Part shown: one piece after another, positions 28,942 to 38,260 of the stretch
Layout: the number at the start of each line of letters is the position of its first letter
Position numbering within the stretch: the first letter of the stretch is position 1
Source: an uncultured Methylococcaceae bacterium
GTDB lineage: Bacteria > Pseudomonadota > Gammaproteobacteria > Methylococcales > Methylomonadaceae
Direction of reading: 5' to 3'
Length of the DNA stretch: 41,863 nucleotides
Assembly: GCA_903934035.1 (NCBI GenBank)
Contig: CAIZMK010000201.1
Location: 1-41,863, forward strand
The notes under the pieces: generated by a model
Databases searched by the model: none
What the model was told of the DNA's origin: nothing
The model's input: only the letters and a program-made list of their open reading frames with translations
Made by a program: the position numbers and the translations under genes

Positions 28942-30164
28942 AGTGCTTGCCCTGCTTTCAATTCTTCATGATCTAAAATGATAGCCACTTCACCGGTACC
29001 TAATAAGGCACAGCCATGACTAGCTCGAATATGTTCTAATTGACCTTGTAAAGGTTTCATAACCACTTGTTGTTGGTCATAAATCTCATCTACTGGCAAG
29101 CCGATCAAACCATTTGAGGTTTTGAATACGACGATGACTAAAGTCTCTAAAGGCGCTAATTGTTGGAAATCTTCACCATAAAAACGTTCCAGTCGACAAA
29201 TAGGTATCAATTCATCTTGAACTCGTATCATCTCTCCGCCGTTGTTTGCGGCTACAGAGCTAATTTGATGTTGCTCTGGACGAAACACCTTATCAACGAC
29301 ACTAATGGGTGTTGCATAAAGTCTAGTTCTGATGCGCATGACTAAGCTATCTAAAAAGGCCAGTGACAAGGGAATAGATAATTTGACCTGTGTGCCTAGT
29401 CCCGTTTGGCTATTAACGCTAATATGGCCGCGCAAACTTTTCATGGTGGCATTTAAAACATCCATGCCCACACCACGTCCTGATAAATTAGTTACGGTTT
29501 CGGCGGTTGAAAAGCCGGGTTGAAAGATAACTTGCCATAAACGCTGGTCGTCAGGTTCTTCAGCAACACCCATCAAACCACGTTCGCGAGCTCGGCTAAG
29601 GATTTTGTCGCGATGCAGACCTTTACCATCATCAGCAACAGTGATTTGAATGTCGCCGCCCAGTTGCACAGCGCTTAAGGTGATTTTGCCAGTTTCTGGT
29701 TTGCCTAAGGCAAGACGTTCGCTGGGAGATTCTAGACCATGATCGGCGGAGTTTCTTAGTACATGTACCAGTGGTTCATAGAGTCTATCGGCAACGACTT
29801 TGTCTATTTCGGTTTCTTCGCCTTCTAATACTAATTCTATTTTTTTGTTTGTTTGTCTTTCTAGTTCTCGAACCATACGGCGCATTCGACGAAAGACTTC
29901 TCCGATAGGTACTTGACGTAATTCAACGGCAGCATCTTGCATTTCGTTTAATAGCATTTGCAAGCGATGGGCTGAATTAGAAAAATCAGGTAGATCAAGA
30001 TCTTTTAAATCAGGGCAGTGAATAACTTCACCCACACCTAAGCTTAATTCGCCAACCAAATCCATCAGGCGATCGACTTTATCGATTTGAATTCTCAAAA
30101 AAGTGGCTTGATTATCGGAGGTCAGCGCTTCTGCTGTATTTGGGTTAATGTTTGAAGCACTCAT
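28938..30164 (-). CDS. CheA-type histidine kinase lacking Hpt (P3-P4-P5 only; CheA4-like)
   Basis: Starts at the dimerisation domain (VDRLMDLVGELSLGVGEV); intact N box VLRNSADHGLESP, DDGKGL, GRGVGMDV; C-terminal CheW-like domain; no Hpt His motif. Confidence 0.93.
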   Translation of the reverse strand: MSASNINPNTAEALTSDNQATFLRIQIDKVDRLMDLVGELSLGVGEVIHCPDLKDLDLPDFSNSAHRLQMLLNEMQDAAVELRQVPIGEVFRRMRRMVRELERQTNKKIELVLEGEETEIDKVVADRLYEPLVHVLRNSADHGLESPSERLALGKPETGKITLSAVQLGGDIQITVADDGKGLHRDKILSRARERGLMGVAEEPDDQRLWQVIFQPGFSTAETVTNLSGRGVGMDVLNATMKSLRGHISVNSQTGLGTQVKLSIPLSLAFLDSLVMRIRTRLYATPISVVDKVFRPEQHQISSVAANNGGEMIRVQDELIPICRLERFYGEDFQQLAPLETLVIVVFKTSNGLIGLPVDEIYDQQQVVMKPLQGQLEHIRASHGCALLGTGEVAIILDHEELKAGQAL

Positions 30165-30334
30165 AGCGTAGTCTTAACAATTAAAGTAAAGTCCTTGTTC
30201 AAAATGTAAGTTTATGAGTACAGGATGCAGAATTTTGATTATAACGCTGGTAAAAAGATTTAATTGGACAATTAAAGCCGATAAATACCTTCTTTTCATT
30301 GCACTATTGTTGTTAACTTGAAGGTTGTTAAATT

Positions 30335-30454
30335 GTAGTCTGGAATAGGGTCATGTTTGCGTAGTGCGAAGTGGTGTTTCTTGCAATACGATCGGTGTGG
30401 CTGCCGGAAACGCTTGTTTTCGCATGCGCTTAAAAAAACCTTATTCCGGCCTAC
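30335..30454. repeat. REP/BIME-like repeat, diverged left arm
   Basis: gtagtctggaatagggtc...gccggaaacgctt...ccttattccggcctac. Confidence 0.65.
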
Positions 30455-30479
30455 AGCTATCTGAGCATGTGAACGATAA

Positions 30480-30532
30480 AAGTACCGTAGAATTGTAGGG
30501 TGGTTAGAGCGACAGCGAAACCCATCCTACAG
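30480..30532. repeat. GTAGGGTGG...CCATCCTAC inverted repeat
   Basis: gtagggtggttagagcgacagcgaaacccatcctac; related text near 17151 and 23298. Confidence 0.6.
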
Positions 30533-30549
30533 GTAAGTACATGTAAGAT

Positions 30550-31164
30550 TTATAGGATAATTGTTAAATACTCTTTAAGCATCAAGTTAAAATAGTTAAA
30601 GGTTTGATTTGCGCTATCAAGTGCTTGTGTACATTGCTCGGGTTGGTCTGATAAGGTTTCGATGAAGCTAATAAAATCTTGCCAGTTCTTTTGCGTTTCT
30701 TCTCCGTAGCCGTAAAAAAAACGTCCACCCTTTGTTTGATTTAAACCATGATGTTTTTCTAAGGATCGCGCTATAAGTTGAGCACCTAAAGTCGAGCCTT
30801 CAACGACATACAACACGCCAATCAATTGTCCGATGCTATTAATGACAGGATTTTTTAAACTAGGCGCTGCTTGCAATGGTGCGATATTTAAATAGCCTAA
30901 ATCTTGTTTAATTAAAGGCCACTTTAACCGGCTGTGATAATCAAAGTTAGCATCATACTGGGCTATAAAGTGAATAATTTGCTCTTCTAATACTTGATAA
31001 AGCCGGTCATAAGCTAATAACAATTTATAGTAATTTTCTATCGGATAATCTGCTTGCATCAGTCCGCTTAGCAAAGGATGATTATTGAGTTGTGTATGCT
31101 GATGATGAGTTGCCTCACGCAGTTTAGCTCTGAGACTTTCAGGCATAATAGGCTTTAACGACAT
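30550..31164 (-). CDS. Heme oxygenase (biliverdin-producing, BphO-like)
   Basis: LREATHHQHTQLN; LYVVEGSTLGAQLIARSLEKH; immediately downstream of a bacteriophytochrome gene. Confidence 0.88.
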   Translation of the reverse strand: MSLKPIMPESLRAKLREATHHQHTQLNNHPLLSGLMQADYPIENYYKLLLAYDRLYQVLEEQIIHFIAQYDANFDYHSRLKWPLIKQDLGYLNIAPLQAAPSLKNPVINSIGQLIGVLYVVEGSTLGAQLIARSLEKHHGLNQTKGGRFFYGYGEETQKNWQDFISFIETLSDQPEQCTQALDSANQTFNYFNLMLKEYLTIIL

Positions 31165-31172
31165 AAATATAA

Positions 31173-34100
31173 TTAGCCTCGTAAGCTAAGGTCGCGCCAA
31201 ACAACTTGTATAAATTCTTCGTTATTTAATTGGGTTTTAGTTAGCATGACTTCAACCAATAACTCAGAACCATCAAAGCGTAAATGCGTCCATTCAAAAC
31301 AATGATAACCATTTTGTTTGGCTATTTCGTTCATTGCTTTAGCTTTCTCATCTGATAGACATCCGTCAGGTTGTAAGGTAGGAGATACTTCACTAGGATG
31401 TTTGTTAATAAAGTTCTCTTTTGATGGGTAGCCCAATATCTTTAAGGTGGCTTCATTACATTCGATAAAACGATCATTTTTAATGATCATTATCGGATCG
31501 GTCATGCCTTCAAAAAGATGTTGATAATCAAAGATACTTGTAGTGGCTAAAGACCATGATGGATAAGGATTCCATTCTTTTATCCATGTAGCTAGCTGAG
31601 TAGCTGTCATAGGTTTTGCGATTGCAAATCCTTGTGCAAACTCACAACCTAGGCTTAATAATATTTCACCCTGCTCAACGGTTTCAACCCCTTCGGCAAT
31701 GACTTGTTTTTCCATGCCTAAGGTTAAATTAATGATGTTTTCCACTAATTTTAAGTTTTTGTCCGATTCGGTCATATCAACTATAAAGCTACGATCTATT
31801 TTTAGTGCTTTTATAGGTAATTCTTTTAGATAGGTTATGGAAGAGTAGCCTGTACCAAAATCATCTAAAGCAAAATCAATGCCCATTTCTTGGCATTCAC
31901 TAATAATCTTGGAGACAGTTAATCGATCATCGAGTGCGGTAGTTTCTAAAATTTCAAGTTCTAAGCTACCCGCTCTATAGTATGGTTGGCGCGAAATAGC
32001 GTTTTGTAATTTGTCAACAAAGTTTGTTTGGTATAACTGTCTAGGGTCGATATTAATACTAATGCTGGTTTCTATGCCTTGTTCATTCCATACACTGAGT
32101 TGTTTTAAGGCGCTATCAATAACCCAATTACCCAGTTCTATGCCTAAAGGATGATTTTGCACGATGGGTAAAAAGAGTGAGGGTCCTATTTGACCAGTGT
32201 CTTTATTCCAGCGGATTAAGGCCTCAAATCCCAAGACGTCACCGGAACGCATATTAACTTTGGGCTGGTACAGTAATTCAAATTCGCTTTGATCTAAGGC
32301 CTTTTTAATGGCATCAATAGCATTGTTACGAGTAATGATGGCTTGGTCTTGAGTGCTATCAAAGAAATGAAAGCAGTTTTTACCCTGATTTTTAGCGACA
32401 TACATGGCTTGATCGGCATGGCTTAAAAGAGTTTTAGCATCGGCATCTTCAGCGATGATGTCGTTAGGGTAGAGGCAGACACCAATACTGGCAGATACTT
32501 TTAAGGCTACGCCTTCTAATAAAATGTCAGAGTTACAAACTTTTAATAAGCTGATGATAGGCCCTTCATGGTCGTGTTTAGTTGTCAAACCATCTAATAT
32601 GACGACAAATTCATCGCCGCCTAAGCGTGCTAAGGTGTCACTATCACGAATGTTTAGTTTTATTTGATGACTGATAGCCACCAAAAACTTATCACCTATC
32701 GCATGACCATAATGATCATTGATAGCTTTAAAACCATCCAGATCAACAAATAATACTGCAAAAAAACCACCATAACGTTTAGTTCGACTGATGGCATTTT
32801 CTAGTCGATCGAGTAATAGCAATCGATTAGGTAAGCCGGTTAAATTGTCATAATAAGCAATTTTTTCATAATGTTGGCGCTTATTGATAATGTCGGTAAT
32901 ATCACTACCCACTGCTAAATAGCGCTGTGGCTTACCTCGACTATCAAATATTACAGAGATAGTCGTCATTATGGTTGATAAATTACCCGCTTTGGTGCGA
33001 TTAATGAATTCGCCCTGCCAAAAACTTTCGGTATTCAATTTTTGCCACATGTGGGCATAAAAGCTGGTGTCGTGCATACCTGATTTAAGTATACTGATAT
33101 TTTGTCCAACGACCTCATCTCGACTGTAGCCGGTTAATTCACAAAAGCGTTGATTACAATCTAAAACAATACGATTGAGATCGGTGCTATAGATAATCTC
33201 ATGGGCCACATTAAAAAAATCTAGAGCGGCTTTGGAGTTTCTAAGGTCGGTAATGTCAATGCAGGTTCCTACATAGCCAATGAATTCTCCCTCAGCAGAT
33301 TGTTGAGGAACATAATGTCCATCTAGCCAGCGATATTTACCATCGGCACGTTGTAAGCGAAACTCAATATGGAAGTGTTCTCGACGATCAAATAATCGAT
33401 TATAGTTACTCATAAAAGCATCACGATCTTGGGGATGTATGCCTTTAAGCCAACCAGCTCCTTGTTCGATAAAGTAACTTCGACCGGTGAATTTTAACCA
33501 ACTCTTGTTGAACCAAAAAAGATTTTTATGAACATCCGCTTGCCATATTAAGGCCGGAGTCACATCAGAGAGTTCCCGAAAACGTTTCTCAGATTCAACT
33601 AGGTTGTCTTTCATTAGCTTATGTTCGGAAATGTCTCGCTGAATACCGACATAGTGGCTTAATTGATTTTGCTTATCATAAATGGGTGAAATAGTGAGTT
33701 CATTCCAAAAGCTTGTACCATCCTTTCTATAGTTTAAAATTTCACCGATAAAAGATTGTTGTTCAGTTAATGAATCCCTGATTGCTTGAATATGATCTGG
33801 GTCGGTTTCTGGACCATGCAACATTTTGCAATTTTTGCCAAGTATTTCTTCCTGACTATAGCCTGTTAATTGTTCAAAGTCTCTATTCGCGAAGGTGATT
33901 CGTTTGAAGGGGTCTGTAATGATGATGCCTGTAGGTACGGCATTTAACAGCTCAATATGAGAGTGTTGAGTGTCATTGAGTAGATTTTCTAAATGTAAGC
34001 TATGTAGAAAAGTAGATAGTGATGCCTGGAAGAAATGAGCGAATTTTATCTTTTCTTTAGGCCAGGGTTTACACCGACCATGCGACGTTTCGGACCATGT

Positions 34101-35528
34101 TTCAAATGATTTGCGAGGTGTTAGATGAAACTGATCGTCAGTATGCCTTAAGCCTTCGGTGTTAGTTCCCGCCCAATTAATTTTACGTATTTTTTCTTGG
34201 CGTAACCAAATGATGCAATTTTCCATATTGCTAGTATGTCGTATAGCCAGTATGCCAGCAGCCTTATCTGAATAAGCCTCAGCTTCTATGAGTGACTTAG
34301 AAAGATGATTACACACATAAGGTTCGTCTCCCATATTAACGTTAAGCCAATCTAGTAAGCTGGTAATGTCATTTTGAGTGGGTGTGATCCCTGCTAGAAA
34401 ACGCATATTGTCAACGATAACGATAATGCCGGTTGCGTTAAACAGACTCATTAATTCTGGCAGTGTTTTAGAGGTATCTATAGCCGATAGTTTGCTTAAT
34501 TTAGCAATGGTTTTTATATTCACATCCAAGGCTTTATGGGTCAAACTTTGGTGTTTAAGGAGTCCCTTCATGGCTAGTTTTAAGCTAACTAGCTGGCTTA
34601 TTAAATGCGCTGCCTTGCGCATAGGTAAGGAGATTCTTTTAGGTGTGAGATGATGGCATGCGATCAATCCCCAAAGCTTGCCATTTTGCAGTAAAGAAAT
34701 GCTTAGGGTTGAAGTGACTCCCATATTACGCAGATAAGTGATGTGTATGGGCGATAAGCTTCGTAACGTAGAATAACTCATGTCCAGAGCTTCGTTGCTA
34801 ACTGGGTTGAGTTTGGGAATTATAGATACAGGTATGGCATCGATATCAGTCACACCTCTTACTAAATTTTGCGTGTATAGCTTTCTAGCTTGTTCAGGAA
34901 TGTCGCTGGCTGGAAAGTGAAGGCCTAAATAGTCAGTGACTAGTTCAGTGCGACTCTGGGCTATGACTTCACCGTCCCAGTATTCATCAAACTTGTAAAT
35001 CATGACATTGTCATAAGCTAATATCGATCGAACAGTTTGTGCGATATGGTCAAAATAGCTAGTTAAAGTCTTTTTCCCATCATCCTCAGGGAGTAGTTCT
35101 TGAATTTTTGATAACAGTTCGGTTAAGTTTTCCGAGGCCTCTAAATGACTATCATTACTTAATTCAAGTACAGGAAATTCATCTGATAGATAAACATGAG
35201 CATCCAGTTTGTTAAAATTGGGGCTAATAAAGTCAATAACCCCCATTGCAGTATTTGTATTGGATAGTTGGGCAGTAGCAATTAGTTGGTTAACTTGAGC
35301 AGCAGCCTTTGCTCCTATGACACTATGCAAAGGTTGATCTAGGGCTAGGTCAGCAGAAATTTTTAATAATTCTTCCAAGTTATCGCTGGCTTGAATAATT
35401 GAATGAACTGGGTTAGTGTTTAGAACGAGAGCAATCCCATGTGGTTGAATCGTACTTAATTTATGAATAGGCTCAGAGGCACATTGTTCCATTGCCTGCT
35501 TTAAAGCTAAATCAGAGTGTTCAGTCAT
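31173..35528 (-). CDS. Bacteriophytochrome with LOV-like PAS, additional PAS, GGDEF, EAL and C-terminal PAS domains
   Basis: Cys16-x2-EPIHKLSTIQPHG; GAF DIPEQAR; PHY PRKSF; LOV-like GKNCKMLHGPETDP...LNYRKDGTSFWNEL...GIQRD; RDSDTLARLGGDEF; FEALIRW, DDFGTGYSS, EGVET. Confidence 0.93.
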   Translation of the reverse strand: MTEHSDLALKQAMEQCASEPIHKLSTIQPHGIALVLNTNPVHSIIQASDNLEELLKISADLALDQPLHSVIGAKAAAQVNQLIATAQLSNTNTAMGVIDFISPNFNKLDAHVYLSDEFPVLELSNDSHLEASENLTELLSKIQELLPEDDGKKTLTSYFDHIAQTVRSILAYDNVMIYKFDEYWDGEVIAQSRTELVTDYLGLHFPASDIPEQARKLYTQNLVRGVTDIDAIPVSIIPKLNPVSNEALDMSYSTLRSLSPIHITYLRNMGVTSTLSISLLQNGKLWGLIACHHLTPKRISLPMRKAAHLISQLVSLKLAMKGLLKHQSLTHKALDVNIKTIAKLSKLSAIDTSKTLPELMSLFNATGIIVIVDNMRFLAGITPTQNDITSLLDWLNVNMGDEPYVCNHLSKSLIEAEAYSDKAAGILAIRHTSNMENCIIWLRQEKIRKINWAGTNTEGLRHTDDQFHLTPRKSFETWSETSHGRCKPWPKEKIKFAHFFQASLSTFLHSLHLENLLNDTQHSHIELLNAVPTGIIITDPFKRITFANRDFEQLTGYSQEEILGKNCKMLHGPETDPDHIQAIRDSLTEQQSFIGEILNYRKDGTSFWNELTISPIYDKQNQLSHYVGIQRDISEHKLMKDNLVESEKRFRELSDVTPALIWQADVHKNLFWFNKSWLKFTGRSYFIEQGAGWLKGIHPQDRDAFMSNYNRLFDRREHFHIEFRLQRADGKYRWLDGHYVPQQSAEGEFIGYVGTCIDITDLRNSKAALDFFNVAHEIIYSTDLNRIVLDCNQRFCELTGYSRDEVVGQNISILKSGMHDTSFYAHMWQKLNTESFWQGEFINRTKAGNLSTIMTTISVIFDSRGKPQRYLAVGSDITDIINKRQHYEKIAYYDNLTGLPNRLLLLDRLENAISRTKRYGGFFAVLFVDLDGFKAINDHYGHAIGDKFLVAISHQIKLNIRDSDTLARLGGDEFVVILDGLTTKHDHEGPIISLLKVCNSDILLEGVALKVSASIGVCLYPNDIIAEDADAKTLLSHADQAMYVAKNQGKNCFHFFDSTQDQAIITRNNAIDAIKKALDQSEFELLYQPKVNMRSGDVLGFEALIRWNKDTGQIGPSLFLPIVQNHPLGIELGNWVIDSALKQLSVWNEQGIETSISINIDPRQLYQTNFVDKLQNAISRQPYYRAGSLELEILETTALDDRLTVSKIISECQEMGIDFALDDFGTGYSSITYLKELPIKALKIDRSFIVDMTESDKNLKLVENIINLTLGMEKQVIAEGVETVEQGEILLSLGCEFAQGFAIAKPMTATQLATWIKEWNPYPSWSLATTSIFDYQHLFEGMTDPIMIIKNDRFIECNEATLKILGYPSKENFINKHPSEVSPTLQPDGCLSDEKAKAMNEIAKQNGYHCFEWTHLRFDGSELLVEVMLTKTQLNNEEFIQVVWRDLSLRG
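33609..33971 (-). other. Putative LOV (FMN-binding PAS) domain within the phytochrome (about residues 520-640)
   Basis: Cys567 (codon 33828-33830) in NCKMLHG; Asn/Asn/Gln flavin-contact positions in LNYRKDG, FWN and GIQ. Confidence 0.65.
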
Positions 35529-35912
35529 GTAATCGCCATAAAAATAAATTTCAGCATCAAAGCTTAGTAGCCTTAGATTGCCTAATAACTTGTCATCGTA
35601 AGATTACAATAATATCTCAAATATTACGAGGGTTTTTTGAAGTTTGGAAGAGATAGGAGCGTGTTAATTGCTTTGTTGTAATTGACGCAAAAAACCTAAG
35701 TTAATTGAGAGGGTTATTGTCTGTAGAGAAAGATTCTTCGAGTTCTGGTAGGTAATTATGTTGAGAGAATCAAGCATTTTGGTAAGTTTGTCTTTTAACT
35801 TATTAAGGCGGGACTGTTTGACGTTAAGTCGTTCATGGTGAGTCATGAAGTATTGGAGGCGATCTGGTTTCGCGGGGCCAATATTGGGTAATCTTAATTT
35901 TTAGGCATAAAA

Positions 35913-35945
35913 AAAGGACTGGGTTTACACCTAAGTCCTTTATTT
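35913..35945 (-). terminator. Terminator of the interrupted tRNA gene (minus-strand reading)
   Basis: AAAGGACT/AGTCCTTT stem followed by a T run on the minus strand. Confidence 0.65.
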
Positions 35946-35948
35946 TTA

Positions 35949-35997
35949 TGGTGGCGATAGGTGGATTTGAACCACCGACCCCGGGGTTATGAATCCC
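35949..35997 (-). pseudogene. 3' half of a tRNA-Met(CAT) gene, an att-site remnant at an integrative element boundary
   Basis: Minus strand reads GGGATTCATAACCCCGGGGTCGGTGGTTCAAATCCACCTATCGCCACCA: anticodon loop TTCATAA, perfect T arm GGTGG-TTCAAAT-CCACC, acceptor 3' strand, ACCA; no D arm or 5' acceptor strand upstream. Confidence 0.8.
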
Positions 35998-36274
35998 ATA
36001 AATAGCAAAAGCCACAACACACAGCAACAAACAATAGTAATTAAATCAATAAGTTAATTCATTTGTCTTGTTGTCCATTATTGCCATTTATTACCTGTTT
36101 TTATAATGAATTGCGTCACCAGTGCGTCATTGGTTTATACTGTAACCCTACTAGCAAAGCGGCCTTGAAGGTGTAATCAGCACCAACAAGACCTTACCAC
36201 TAACTTAAATTCGGGTTAAGCAATGGCTGGAAGCATCATATCAGAAAGCCAATTGTCACCCTACAGGAACAATC

Positions 36275-37336
36275 ATGGCAACTATCAAAGAACGCACAGC
36301 ACAAGATGGCAATAAAAGCTTTTTTGCAGAAGTCAGGATGAAAGGCTATCCGGCACAACGTGCCACCTTCAAGCGAAAAACAGACGCTAAAAAGTGGGTG
36401 CAAGATACTGAATCAGCAATCAGAGAAGGACGGCACTTTAAAACCGCCGAAGCGAAAAAGCACACCGTAGAGGAAATGATAGACCGCTATCTTGCCGGGG
36501 CTAATCTTACCAAGACACAAGACGAACATACCGGCTTGCACCTAAGACGCTGGAAGGATGAATTAGGTTATCTGATACTTGCAGATTTAACCGTGGGCGT
36601 AATTACCCAAGTTAAAGATAAATTACTAAGTGAGGATGTTAGAGGTAAACCACGAAGCCCAACCACCGTACTTAGATACATGGCTTCATTAAGCACCGTT
36701 TTAACAACAGCCGTTAAGGATTGGGCATGGCTTGAAGATTCACCTATGAAAAACATTACCAAGCCTAAAGCGGCGCGGGGGCGTGTCCGGTTTTTATCAG
36801 ATGATGAACGCGAACGGCTTTTAATTGCTTGCAAGGAATCCAGTAACAAACTGCTTTATATGTGTGTAATTCTGGCTATTAGTACCGGCATGAGACAGGC
36901 TGAACTGTTTGGCCTTAAATGGACTGATGTAGATCTTTATAATGGTTTTTTGATCTTGCATAAAACCAAGAACGGCGAACGGCGGCGCGTTCCCTTATCT
37001 GGGCATGGTTTGGACTTGTTACGCGAACATGGCAAGGTTAGGCGGCTTGATACTGACTTATTATTCCCGGGCATTAAAAACCACTTAACCCCGATTGATT
37101 TACAGACACCTTGGGAAACGGCACGGAAACGCGCACAGGTAGAGGATTTTAGATGGCATGACTTGAGACATTGCACGGCTTCTTATTTGGCTATGAACGG
37201 CGCAACCATGCCAGAAATTGCCGAGGTATTGGGACAGAAAACCATGCAAATGGTCAAAAGATACGCGCATTTATCAGACGGCCATGTAAGTAATGTGGTT
37301 GCTAGCATGAACGCCAAAATATTTGGTTCATCCTAA
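36275..37336 (+). CDS. int: Tyrosine-type site-specific integrase
   Basis: AISTGMRQAELFGLKWTDVDL; WHDLRHCTASYLAMNGATMPEIAEVLGQKTMQMVKRYAHLSD. Confidence 0.96.
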   Translation: MATIKERTAQDGNKSFFAEVRMKGYPAQRATFKRKTDAKKWVQDTESAIREGRHFKTAEAKKHTVEEMIDRYLAGANLTKTQDEHTGLHLRRWKDELGYLILADLTVGVITQVKDKLLSEDVRGKPRSPTTVLRYMASLSTVLTTAVKDWAWLEDSPMKNITKPKAARGRVRFLSDDERERLLIACKESSNKLLYMCVILAISTGMRQAELFGLKWTDVDLYNGFLILHKTKNGERRRVPLSGHGLDLLREHGKVRRLDTDLLFPGIKNHLTPIDLQTPWETARKRAQVEDFRWHDLRHCTASYLAMNGATMPEIAEVLGQKTMQMVKRYAHLSDGHVSNVVASMNAKIFGSS

Positions 37337-38130
37337 TGAATAATCTATTAAGTCCAGTCGAACTAATAGAAGGCATTGATAAAATGCAAGGCTTGGGATC
37401 TTCAGACTTTGAAATCATCCAAAATATAGCCAGAATTGCAGAAGCAGAAGCGAGAAATATAATTAACAAAGCAGGTTTTGCGCCTGATTTAATGACTTAT
37501 TGTTTTGTACCAGATGATGATTTAAGCCATGGAGAAAATAAAAAAGAACGGTTGAAATTTGAAAGGCTGGCTTGGTATAACGAAGCAAGTCACTTGATTG
37601 ACATTCCTGATATTGAACTAGCGACAGCGGCATTCACTATTATTGAAGCTAGGCAATTCACTTATTTTCTTGATACTGGGCAGGCAGAAAAAGCCATTAT
37701 TTCAATGGCTAATCTTTTAGCTTGTGGCTTGCTTCAGTCAGAACAAGACAAAGAAGGGGCTATTAATGTATTAAGAAACCGTCATAAGAAACAAGGGAGC
37801 AACGGCGGCAAAGGTAAAAAGGGCTTTAAAAAACCTATTAAGCAGTATATCGAAAAGGCCTATAAATCCCTTAAACTTAATAATGAACTTAGTCCAGACA
37901 AAGCCGCACGCAGGATTTTAAAATTATTTACAGATGATAACGCGCAATCAATTTATAAAGAAATTTATCCAGACAATGAACTTTGTCCCATTATTGCCAT
38001 TGAATACAACAACAACGAAAAGAGATTTTTTTATTATGCTACTCATACCCCGGATAAAGAGGATTCCTTAAGCTTTGATAGATTAATTTTTATCATTAGA
38101 GAATTAAGGCGTGCCGGTGATCTTGATTGA
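37336..38130 (+). CDS. Hypothetical protein of the integrative element
   Basis: 264 aa ORF coupled to int by TAATG overlap; no recognised domain. Confidence 0.75.
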   Translation: MNNLLSPVELIEGIDKMQGLGSSDFEIIQNIARIAEAEARNIINKAGFAPDLMTYCFVPDDDLSHGENKKERLKFERLAWYNEASHLIDIPDIELATAAFTIIEARQFTYFLDTGQAEKAIISMANLLACGLLQSEQDKEGAINVLRNRHKKQGSNGGKGKKGFKKPIKQYIEKAYKSLKLNNELSPDKAARRILKLFTDDNAQSIYKEIYPDNELCPIIAIEYNNNEKRFFYYATHTPDKEDSLSFDRLIFIIRELRRAGDLD

Positions 38131-38260
38131 TAAACTTACTTAAAAAATAAAATTTGGAATAGCCGCTATTCAGAAATACACGTTGTTTTAATTACCCCAA
38201 GCCGCAAACCATAACAGTTCGCGGTGATTCTTCTTAATTAATGAATCAGGATAATACACA

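Noticed and set aside
35833-36030. 65-aa minus-strand ORF across the tRNA fragment
   Set aside because: It is a translation of tRNA 3' half and terminator sequence (NPGVGGSNPPIATI is the usual false peptide from a tRNA T arm).
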